Shown here piece after piece: positions 1-4,767 of a DNA stretch of 5,771 nt. The notes below the pieces were generated by a model. That model was not told where the DNA came from, did no database searches, and worked only from the letters and a program-made list of their open reading frames with translations. How positions within the stretch are numbered: the first letter of the stretch is position 1; each line of letters begins with the position of its first letter. The DNA comes from Chloroflexota bacterium. GTDB lineage: Bacteria > Chloroflexota > Limnocylindria > Limnocylindrales > CSP1-4. The translations under genes were made by a program, and so were the position numbers. The stretch spans positions 1 through 5,771 of the forward strand of contig JACCXQ010000125.1 of assembly GCA_013696945.1 (NCBI GenBank), given 5' to 3'.

Positions 1-149
1 TCCTGGAGTGCTGGTTCGACGACCGCCCGATTCGCGAGGAGTATCTGATCGCCGACGCGGGCAAGCTGGCCGGGGCGGGGGCGCATGCGTACAGCGTCAA
101 GGAGGAGGGCGAGGCCTCGGAGGCGCCGGCGGCCGACCACGCCGGCTGA
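1..149 (+). CDS. C-terminal 48 residues of an unidentified protein (5' truncated)
   Basis: The frame beginning at base 3 is open from the window edge to the TGA at 147-149 and encodes 48 residues. It reads as a real protein end: a compact segment with WFDDRPIREEYLI (residues 4-16) and GKLAGAGAHAYS (20-31), then an acidic, Ala/Glu-rich tail that looks disordered. I do not recognise the family with confidence, and the catalytic part lies outside the window. The overlapping frame that opens at the GTG at base 8 gives an Arg/Gly-rich low-complexity translation over the same bases, which supports this frame as the coding one. It lies on the same strand as the hydrolase, 44 nt upstream of that gene's proposed start, so the two may share a transcript. 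Confidence 0.6.
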   Translation, partial: LECWFDDRPIREEYLIADAGKLAGAGAHAYSVKEEGEASEAPAADHAG

Positions 150-178
150 CGACCCCGCCTGCGCTCCTGGCCCCAGAG

Positions 179-196
179 AAGGAGGGCCGTCCGATC
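179..196 (+). promoter_or_regulatory. Strong Shine-Dalgarno followed by an AUC start codon
   Basis: AAGGAGG at 179-185 is a near-perfect complement to the 16S rRNA 3' end and is followed by an 8-nt spacer and the triplet ATC at 194-196, in frame with the hydrolase. In that frame there is no ATG, GTG or TTG between the end of the upstream gene and the GTG codons at 275 and 281. Those GTG codons lie immediately before the conserved His-Gly motif and would delete the first core strand. AUC is a rare but documented initiator in bacteria. The next best choices are CTG at 206, about 20 nt from the SD, and CTG at 167, which has no SD. Confidence 0.55.
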
Positions 197-1012
197 GAGT
201 GGGCCCTGCGTCGGCGAGCCGACCTGTCCCGAGGCGTCGTCGCGTGGGACGTCTTCGGGGACGGACCACCGGTTGTGCTCGTGCACGGGACGCCGAGTTG
301 GTCCTATCTGTGGCGGAACGTCGCTCCGGAGCTCGCGCGCGAGTTCACTGTGTATGCCCTGGACCTGCCGGGCTATGGCGATTCCCCGGCACCGGCCGAC
401 GGCGTGGCATCGATCGCGACGCACGCGACCGTGCTCGTCGAGCTGCTCGAGGAGTGGGGACTGGAAGAGCCGGCCGTTGCGGGACACGACATCGGCGGCG
501 CGATCGTGCTGCGGGCCCACCTGCTCCACGAGCGCCGATTCCGACGGCTCGCGCTCATCGACGCCGTGGTGCTTGCCCCGTGGGTCACGCCCACCACGCG
601 CCACATCCAGGCCAATCTCGACGTGTACCGGACGATGCCGAACCACATCTTCGAGCAGATCACCGCGGCGCACCTGCGAACGGCTGTCCGGCGCGACTTC
701 GACCCGGAGGCGTTCGCCGCATACCAGGGCCGCTGGCAGGGCGTGGATGGTCAGGCCGCGTACCTTCAGAAGGTGGCGCACTTCGAGGAGCAGGACACCC
801 GCGAGTTCGAGCCACTGCTGGGATCGATCGGGGTCCCCGTGCTCGTCCTCTGGGGCGCGGAAGATGCCTGGCTGGACCCTTCGCTGGCCCACAGGGTGGG
901 CGACCTCATCCCCGGCAGCGAGGTCCGGCTGATCCCTGGCGCCGGTCACTTCTCGCTGGAGGACGCACCGGCCGAGATCAGGCAGGCGCTCCTCCACTTC
1001 TTCCGCGCCTGA
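194..1012 (+). CDS. Alpha/beta-hydrolase of the haloalkane dehalogenase / epoxide hydrolase type
   Basis: This is a cytoplasmic hydrolase of 272 residues counted from the proposed AUC start; it has no signal peptide or membrane segment. The oxyanion-hole motif is VHGTPSW with His31-Gly32. The nucleophile elbow is AGHDIGG with Asp99, rather than the Ser of esterases. A lid domain follows at about residues 130-205. The acid lies in WGAEDAW (Asp224) and the catalytic His in GAGHFS (His252). An Asp-His-Asp triad is typical of haloalkane and fluoroacetate dehalogenases and epoxide hydrolases, which form an ester intermediate on Asp. The residue after the nucleophile is Ile, whereas many haloalkane dehalogenases and epoxide hydrolases have Trp and fluoroacetate dehalogenases have Arg. 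The substrate therefore cannot be read from the motif. The frame stays open upstream to a GTG at base 8, but that part is the shadow of the preceding gene. The gene converges on vapC. Confidence 0.88.
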   Translation: MEWALRRRADLSRGVVAWDVFGDGPPVVLVHGTPSWSYLWRNVAPELAREFTVYALDLPGYGDSPAPADGVASIATHATVLVELLEEWGLEEPAVAGHDIGGAIVLRAHLLHERRFRRLALIDAVVLAPWVTPTTRHIQANLDVYRTMPNHIFEQITAAHLRTAVRRDFDPEAFAAYQGRWQGVDGQAAYLQKVAHFEEQDTREFEPLLGSIGVPVLVLWGAEDAWLDPSLAHRVGDLIPGSEVRLIPGAGHFSLEDAPAEIRQALLHFFRA

Positions 1013-1022
1013 TGCTTCGACG

Positions 1023-1050
1023 GGTTGACCTCGCGCGACCTCGGTCAACC
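1023..1050. terminator. Perfect hairpin between convergent hydrolase and vapC genes
   Basis: GGTTGACC (1023-1030) and GGTCAACC (1043-1050) are exact reverse complements, giving an 8-bp stem around a 12-nt loop. The structure starts 10 nt after the hydrolase stop and overlaps the vapC stop codon (1045-1047 on the minus strand). Its place at a convergent gene end suggests a shared bidirectional terminator or 3'-end stabiliser. There is no T-run on either side, so it is not a classical intrinsic terminator. Confidence 0.45.
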
Positions 1051-1473
1051 GCCGACGAGCCGGCTCAGCGCGTCCGTCGCCGGATCGACCCAGCGCAGGT
1101 TCGGGATCGACGCGAACGCTCGATCGGCTGAGACGAGCGCGTCCGCACCGCGGTCCACCGCCACGGCCGCGAGTACCGCGTCGAGGGCCCCCAGCGCAGG
1201 ATGTTGCTCGAATAGGCTCAGGCCGTGATCGAGGTCGTCCGAGGTCGCCACAAGGAGCTGAAACGCGCTCAGATAGTGACGCGCCAGGGTGACCGCGTCC
1301 GTCCGCGTACGCCGCCGAGCGCGAATGTGGGCGAACTCCTGGATCACCTCGATCGTCGTTGTCGCTTCGATGCGTCCCTCCCCGTGCGCGGCGAGGAGAC
1401 GGCGACACGGAGCACGCAGCCGGTGCTGCTCGCCGACGGCGTAGGCGAGAATCGTCGTGTCGAGGACGATCAT
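1045..1473 (-). CDS. vapC: PIN-domain ribonuclease toxin, VapC family
   Basis: The product has 142 residues, the usual size for a single-domain PIN toxin. VapC proteins are Mg/Mn-dependent RNases that cut tRNA or rRNA and are held inactive by their cognate antitoxin. The acidic PIN residues are visible: Asp5 in the opening strand (MIVLDTTILAYA), Glu46 in TIEVIQEFAH, Asp98 in ALDAVLAA and Asp117 in LVSADRAF. The active site therefore looks intact. The start ATG (1473-1471) overlaps the antitoxin stop as ATGA, the classic arrangement for coupled expression of antitoxin then toxin. Alternative functions for stand-alone PIN proteins exist, but the paired upstream gene makes the toxin role likely. 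The target RNA cannot be inferred. Confidence 0.9.
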   Translation of the reverse strand: MIVLDTTILAYAVGEQHRLRAPCRRLLAAHGEGRIEATTTIEVIQEFAHIRARRRTRTDAVTLARHYLSAFQLLVATSDDLDHGLSLFEQHPALGALDAVLAAVAVDRGADALVSADRAFASIPNLRWVDPATDALSRLVGG

Positions 1474-1721
1474 CCCGCCCTGTCGTGTGCTGAGTTGAGT
1501 TCCTGTCGGAGATCGGCGGGATCGAGAGGTACCGTCATCGGCTCTGCGGCAAGCACCTCCTCGATCGCTACTCGCCGCTGGTCCGCCTCTGCCGGCAGGT
1601 GGTCGATTGCCTCCCGGATGACTGCCGCCACCGATACCCGCCGGCGCCTTGCCTCACGGGCAAGCTTGCGATACCGCGGTTCATCGAGCAGCAGCTGGAT
1701 GCGGCGGTCCAAGTAGCTCAT
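1470..1721 (-). CDS. vapB: Ribbon-helix-helix antitoxin, VapB/CopG type
   Basis: The product is an 83-residue basic-to-acidic protein. An N-terminal strand, RRIQLLL (6-12), is followed by two helices (about 14-27 and 30-42; RVSVAAVIREAIDHL). This is the ribbon-helix-helix pattern used to bind operator DNA as a dimer. The C-terminal half (about 45-83) is acidic and probably extended, matching the part of VapB proteins that wraps and blocks the toxin. It is the first gene of the pair and overlaps vapC by 4 nt. No Shine-Dalgarno precedes the ATG at 1721-1719, and the leader is AT-rich, so translation from a leaderless or very short-leader mRNA is plausible. Such complexes normally repress their own promoter; inverted repeats lie directly upstream. 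Confidence 0.85.
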   Translation of the reverse strand: MSYLDRRIQLLLDEPRYRKLAREARRRRVSVAAVIREAIDHLPAEADQRRVAIEEVLAAEPMTVPLDPADLRQELNSAHDRAG

Positions 1722-1725
1722 GTGT

Positions 1726-1761
1726 ATATGCTAGCTCATATCGGATGATCCGAACGATCGG
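1726..1761. promoter_or_regulatory. Candidate promoter/operator of the vapBC pair with nested inverted repeats
   Basis: This segment begins 5 bp upstream of the vapB ATG and is much richer in A+T than its surroundings. ATATG (1726-1730) and CATAT (1737-1741) form an inverted repeat with a 6-nt centre. TCGGAT-G-ATCCGA (1741-1753) is a perfect 13-bp palindrome. CCGA (1750-1753) pairs again with TCGG (1758-1761), so three TCGG/CCGA half-sites sit in tandem at about 8-9 nt spacing. Short palindromes of this kind near the start codon fit autoregulation by a ribbon-helix-helix antitoxin. On the minus strand TATGAG (1741-1736) could act as a -10 element; no convincing -35 is seen. Confidence 0.45.
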
Positions 1762-1764
1762 GAA

Positions 1765-1779
1765 CGGTCGCATCGACCG
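1765..1779. repeat. Short perfect inverted repeat upstream of the tfoX-like gene
   Basis: CGGTCG (1765-1770) and CGACCG (1774-1779) are exact reverse complements around a 3-nt centre. The repeat lies in the 135-nt divergent gap between vapB and the TfoX-domain gene. It could belong to either gene's control region. In GC-rich DNA a 6-bp palindrome can occur by chance, so this is weak. Confidence 0.25.
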
Positions 1780-1856
1780 CTATCGTCCCCTTGCGCCGCT
1801 GGCCTTCTGGGTGATCGCGCTAAACACCCGACGGACCGTCCACCATGGAGACGACG

Positions 1857-2192
1857 ATGGCGTTCGACGAAGGGCTGGCTGAACGGATCCGGGCTCTGCT
1901 CGCCGACCTGGGCGAGGTGAGCGAGCGGAAGATGTTCGGCGGCATCGCATTCATGCTCGGCGACCGGATGGCGGTCGGGATCGTCGGCGACCAGCTGATG
2001 GTTCGGGTAGGCCCGGAGGGGTATGAGGCTGCGCTGGCGGAGCCGCACACCCGCCCGATGGACTTCACAGCGCGCCCTTCGCGCGGCATGGTCTACGTCG
2101 CCCCGGCCGGCGTCGCCACCGAGGTGGACCTCGCTCGCTGGGTCGAGGCGGGCGCGGCCTACGCGACCGCGCAGCCGCCGAAGAAGCGATGA
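1857..2192 (+). CDS. TfoX N-terminal domain protein
   Basis: This is a small cytoplasmic protein of 111 residues, matching the stand-alone TfoX_N family: an N-terminal helix (FDEGLAERIRALLADLG), the hallmark ERKMFGGIAFML segment (about residues 23-34), a stretch of strands (VGIVGDQLMVRVG), and a C-terminal MVYVAP plus helix. In gamma-proteobacteria full-length TfoX/Sxy controls competence through CRP. Single-domain versions like this one are widespread in high-GC bacteria and have no established role, so competence should not be assumed. The start is placed at the ATG at 1857 because GGAG (1847-1850) sits 6 nt upstream. An in-frame ATG at 1845 would add four residues but has no SD. The gene is transcribed away from vapBC and convergently with the iclR-type gene. 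Confidence 0.85.
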   Translation: MAFDEGLAERIRALLADLGEVSERKMFGGIAFMLGDRMAVGIVGDQLMVRVGPEGYEAALAEPHTRPMDFTARPSRGMVYVAPAGVATEVDLARWVEAGAAYATAQPPKKR

Positions 2193-2205
2193 CGTCCGCG
2201 GCGGC
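2174..2205. terminator. Possible GC-rich stem at the tfoX-like / iclR-type convergent end
   Basis: GCCGCCG (2174-2180), near the end of the TfoX-domain gene, can pair with CGGCGGC (2199-2205) just after its stop, giving a 7-bp stem with an 18-nt loop that holds the stop codon. It has no T-tract. Simple GCC/GGC repeats are common in this DNA, so chance pairing is likely. Confidence 0.2.
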
Positions 2206-2220
2206 GGTTGAGCGTTGCCC

Positions 2221-2970
2221 TCAGCCCTGGCGCAGGCGACTGGAGATCCGCGCGGCGGCGACGAGCACCCGTTGTGCCGTCTCCGTTTCCGCGCCCGCTT
2301 TCGGGAAGCGGTAGGCGGGACCGTGGACGTGAACCGCGGCGCTCACGGTGCCGGCGGCGTCGGCGATGGGGGCCGCCACGGAGTTGATGCCCTCGGCGAA
2401 CTCGTCCCGACCCCACACGTAGCCATCGAGCTGGACCCGCCGGAGCCGCTCGCGCAGGGCGGCCGGCTCCACGAGGGTGCGCGGCGTGAACCGCTCGAGC
2501 GGCTCCGACAGGAAGCGATCCACGGCCGTAGGCGCCATGTGCGCGAGGAACACCTGTCCTGAGGCCACGGCGTGGACCGGCAGGCGGCTGCCCGTCCAGT
2601 CTCGGACGAGGACCTGCTGCGCGGTGTCGACCTGGTCGATGTAGTGGACGACGAATCCGTCCAGGACCGACAGCCCCGCCGCCTCCCCGACCGCGGACGC
2701 GAGCTCGACGAGCCCCGGGCGAGCGAGCGCGACGAGGTTGCGGGTGGGCGCCACGCCTGCGGAGAGGGAAACGATCCGCGCGCCGAGCCGATAGCGAGTC
2801 TCGCCCGGAACCTGCTCCACGGCCCCCTCCCGCGCGAGCGAGGCGAGCAGGCGCGCGGCCGTGCTCTTCGGCAGATCCACCCGCGCGGCCACCTCCGTGA
2901 CCCCGAGGGGACCATCCGCAAGCGCGGACAGCACGGAGAACGCTCGTTCGATCGACTGGACTCTCGACAC
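2221..2970 (-). CDS. IclR-family transcriptional regulator
   Basis: The product has 249 residues, the usual length for the family. The N-terminal winged helix-turn-helix is at about residues 5-65, with VTEVAARVDLPKSTAARLLASL as the HTH and RYRLG (59-63) ending the wing. The C-terminal effector-binding domain (about 75-245) carries the typical PVHAVASGQVFLA (131-143) and a Gly-rich WGRDEFAEGINSVAAPI segment (186-202). IclR proteins bind a small metabolite and act as repressors or activators, usually as tetramers on paired palindromes. The start is GTG at 2970-2968, with GAGG a few nt upstream. It is transcribed divergently from the corrinoid operon and is its likely local regulator; the effector may be the methylated substrate or a product of it (inference). 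Confidence 0.92.
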   Translation of the reverse strand: MSRVQSIERAFSVLSALADGPLGVTEVAARVDLPKSTAARLLASLAREGAVEQVPGETRYRLGARIVSLSAGVAPTRNLVALARPGLVELASAVGEAAGLSVLDGFVVHYIDQVDTAQQVLVRDWTGSRLPVHAVASGQVFLAHMAPTAVDRFLSEPLERFTPRTLVEPAALRERLRRVQLDGYVWGRDEFAEGINSVAAPIADAAGTVSAAVHVHGPAYRFPKAGAETETAQRVLVAAARISSRLRQG

Positions 2971-3000
2971 AGGCCCTCACGCGGAGTAGATTCACGCCTG

Positions 3001-3019
3001 CGTTCCATGATACGGCATC
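3001..3019. promoter_or_regulatory. Degenerate tandem copy of the palindromic operator
   Basis: This 19-bp stretch abuts the perfect palindrome at 3020-3038 directly. It shares the initial CGTTCC and a CGG at the same offset (10 of 19 positions match by eye), while its right arm is decayed. The repeated CGTTCC half-sites start 19 bp apart, close to two helical turns, as expected for two dimers of an IclR tetramer side by side. The reading is inferred from spacing and similarity only. Confidence 0.35.
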
Positions 3020-3038
3020 CGTTCCGCATGGCGGAACG
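3020..3038. promoter_or_regulatory. Perfect 19-bp palindrome, probable IclR-type operator
   Basis: CGTTCCGC-ATG-GCGGAACG has 8-bp arms that match exactly around a 3-nt centre. It lies in the 113-nt gap between the divergent iclR-type gene (start at 2970) and the corrinoid protein gene (start at 3084), 45 bp upstream of the latter. Palindromes with TTCCG/CGGAA arms and a short centre are in keeping with sites reported for IclR-family regulators. Its placement lets one protein control both directions. I cannot assign the -35 and -10 boxes of either promoter with confidence. Confidence 0.65.
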
Positions 3039-3083
3039 CTCCCGCCCTCATGAGCCACTTCGAAGCAACAGAAAAGGGAGAGC

Positions 3084-3779
3084 GTGCCGGACGATTACGA
3101 GGACATCGACCTTGCGTCGCTGTCCGACGACGACCTCGTCGAGCAGATGCACCACGACCTCTACGACGGGATGCGGGACGAGATCATCGTCGGCACGAAC
3201 ATCCTCCTCGAGCGGGGCTTCGCCGCGACGAAGGTCCTCGACGACGCGCTCGTCGCCGGGATGAAGATCGTGGGCATCGACTTTCGCGACGGGATCCTGT
3301 TCGTCCCGGAGGTGCTGCTCGCGGCGAACGCGATGAAGGCCGGCATGGAGATCCTTCGTCCGCTTCTCGCGGAAACGGGCGCGGAACCGATCGGGAAGAT
3401 CGTCATCGGGACCGTCAAGGGGGACATCCACGACATCGGGAAGAACCTCGTGGGGATGATGTTCGAGGGTGCGGGCTTCGAGGTCGTGGACATCGGGATC
3501 AACTCCGACGCGGCGAAGTTCCTCGCCGCGCTGGAGGAGCACAGGCCGGACATCCTGGGCATGTCCGCGCTGCTCACGACGACGATGCCGTACATGAAGG
3601 TCGTCATCCAGGCGCTCAAGGATCGCGGGATGCGCGATGACTACATCGTCCTCGTGGGCGGGGCGCCGCTCAACGAGGAGTTCGGGACGGCCATCGGCGC
3701 CGACGCGTACTGCCGGGATGCCGGCGTGGCCGCGGAGACCGCGCGGCGGCTGATCGATGAGCGCCGTGCCGCCGCCTGA
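3084..3779 (+). CDS. Corrinoid (B12-binding) protein of a methyltransferase system, MtbC/MtgC-like
   Basis: This 231-residue cytoplasmic protein carries cobalamin and shuttles a methyl group between a substrate methyltransferase and a second methyltransferase. An N-terminal helical cap domain (about 15-100, with FVPEVLLAANAMKAGMEIL) precedes a Rossmann-like B12-binding domain (about 104-228). The base-off/His-on signature is clear: Asp114-x-His116-x-x-Gly119 in GDIHDIGKNLVG. SALLTT (161-166) and VGGAPL (191-196) complete the cobalamin pocket. The acidic 20-residue N-terminus is ordinary for the family. The start is GTG at 3084, just after AGGGAG (3075-3080). It is the first gene of the operon and overlaps the next gene by 23 nt. 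Which methyl donor it serves cannot be told from the sequence; methylamine, betaine and aryl-ether systems use the same protein type. Confidence 0.93.
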   Translation: MPDDYEDIDLASLSDDDLVEQMHHDLYDGMRDEIIVGTNILLERGFAATKVLDDALVAGMKIVGIDFRDGILFVPEVLLAANAMKAGMEILRPLLAETGAEPIGKIVIGTVKGDIHDIGKNLVGMMFEGAGFEVVDIGINSDAAKFLAALEEHRPDILGMSALLTTTMPYMKVVIQALKDRGMRDDYIVLVGGAPLNEEFGTAIGADAYCRDAGVAAETARRLIDERRAAA

Positions 3780-4413
3780 AGCCGAGACCACCCTCCAGGT
3801 CCCGCCTACACCCCGGCTCCTGATCATCGGCTGCGGCGCGCTCGCACGGGAGCTGGTGGAGCTGACCGGGCGACTCCCCGACGTCGACGTCACCTGCCTT
3901 CCGCCCTCGCTCCACAATCGCCCGGGCGGCATCCCGGGCGCCGTCCGCGAGAAGATCCGGAAGGGTCGGGCAGGGGGGCGGTACTCGGGCATCTTCGTCG
4001 CCTACGCCGACTGCGGCACAGGGGGGCTCCTGGACCGCGTGCTCGAGGACGAGGGCGTCGAGCGGCTCCCGGGCGCTCACTGCTACGAGTTCTTCGCGGG
4101 TGTCGCTGACTTTGCGCGGCTCGCGGAAGAGGAACCTGCGACGTTCTGGCTGACCGACTTCCTGGCCCGGAACTTCGAGCGGCTCGTCATCAGGGGCCTG
4201 GGGATCGACCGCCACCCGGAGCTCGAGGCGCTCTACTTCGGCAACTACCGGCGCCTGGTGTTCCTCTCCCAGACGGACGATCCCGACCTCCTCCGTCTGG
4301 CCCGCAGCGCCGCGGACAGGCTGGGCCTGGCGTTCGAGCACCGGCACACGGGTCACGGCGAGCTCCGGACCTCGATCGCAGCTTCCGTGGCCGCTGCTCG
4401 CGTGGCCGCCTGA
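3757..4413 (+). CDS. DUF1638 family protein
   Basis: This is a 218-residue soluble protein of a family with no settled biochemical role. The conserved segments are all present: LIIGCGALARE (22-32), LHNRP (52-56), VAYADCGTGG (81-90), PGAHCYEFF (105-113), LTDFLARNFERLVI (132-145), GLGIDRHPELE (147-157) and YFGNYRRLVFLSQT (160-173). The Cys residues at 26, 86 and 109 and the His residues at 53, 108 and 153 fall in these conserved blocks and could bind a metal or cofactor (inference). The gene starts at an ATG inside the end of the corrinoid protein gene, a 23-nt overlap, with no obvious SD, so translational coupling is likely. The family is commonly encoded beside corrinoid methyltransferase components, which points to an accessory part in methyl transfer or corrinoid handling. 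Confidence 0.88.
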   Translation: MSAVPPPEAETTLQVPPTPRLLIIGCGALARELVELTGRLPDVDVTCLPPSLHNRPGGIPGAVREKIRKGRAGGRYSGIFVAYADCGTGGLLDRVLEDEGVERLPGAHCYEFFAGVADFARLAEEEPATFWLTDFLARNFERLVIRGLGIDRHPELEALYFGNYRRLVFLSQTDDPDLLRLARSAADRLGLAFEHRHTGHGELRTSIAASVAAARVAA

Positions 4414-4416
4414 CCG

Positions 4417-4767
4417 GTGGCCACGCTGACCGTCATCTTCTGGCGCGACATCCCGGCCCAGGTCCTCGCTCGCGCCGATCGGCGGTCGAGCAAGACCGTT
4501 CTCCATCCGCGGTTCCAGGTCGCGATCGACAAGGCGGCGAGCCGCGCCGGCAAACGGGCCTACAACGACTACATCGAGGAGTGGCGCAAGGTCCAGCGGC
4601 CCTGCGGAGATGACATCGAGGCGGAGGTCCGCGCCGAGTCCGACCGGCTGGACGCGGAGTACTCGAAGCACCGCCTGGCCGAGCTCATCATCTCCGGCGG
4701 GGTCGACGGCGGACCGGCCTTCCCGCCCGCGCACGACGAGACACCCACCAGGGCGGCCCGAGGATGA
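4417..4767 (+). CDS. Small protein with the Pfam 'virulence factor' domain (PF13769-like)
   Basis: This is a 116-residue soluble protein. Residues 5-16 (TVIFWRDIPAQV) and 32-41 (RFQVAIDKAA) match the signature of the domain named 'virulence factor', which also forms part of the staphylococcal protein CvfC. The stand-alone form has no known biochemical activity, and the name says nothing about pathogenicity here. A Cys at 63, in RPCGDDIEAEV, lies before a charged helix; the last 25 residues look disordered. It starts at GTG 4417, 3 nt after the DUF1638 stop, and its stop overlaps the next start as ATGA. It therefore sits firmly inside the methyl-transfer operon and probably assists one of its enzymes (inference). 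The assignment is from recognised motifs, not a search. Confidence 0.75.
   Translation: MATLTVIFWRDIPAQVLARADRRSSKTVLHPRFQVAIDKAASRAGKRAYNDYIEEWRKVQRPCGDDIEAEVRAESDRLDAEYSKHRLAELIISGGVDGGPAFPPAHDETPTRAARG

Noticed and set aside
8..193. N-terminal extension of the hydrolase to the GTG at base 8
   Set aside because: The extra 62 residues are Arg/Gly-rich without structure and overlap the end of a plausible upstream protein in another frame; homologous hydrolases begin near residue 1 of the AUC-started form.
1833..1841. Short palindrome GGAC-C-GTCC before the TfoX-domain gene
   Set aside because: Four-base arms in GC-rich DNA are expected by chance and nothing else supports a site.
1845..1856. 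ATG at 1845 as start of the TfoX-domain protein
   Set aside because: No Shine-Dalgarno precedes it, while the ATG at 1857 has GGAG 6 nt upstream. The difference is only four residues.
3048..3992. A 314-codon open frame on the minus strand
   Set aside because: It is antisense to the corrinoid protein and DUF1638 genes, has a His/Asp/Val/Arg-rich composition, and shows no domain motif.
3670..4734. A 354-codon open frame on the minus strand
   Set aside because: It runs across three well-supported + strand genes and encodes low-complexity sequence; it is an antisense shadow.
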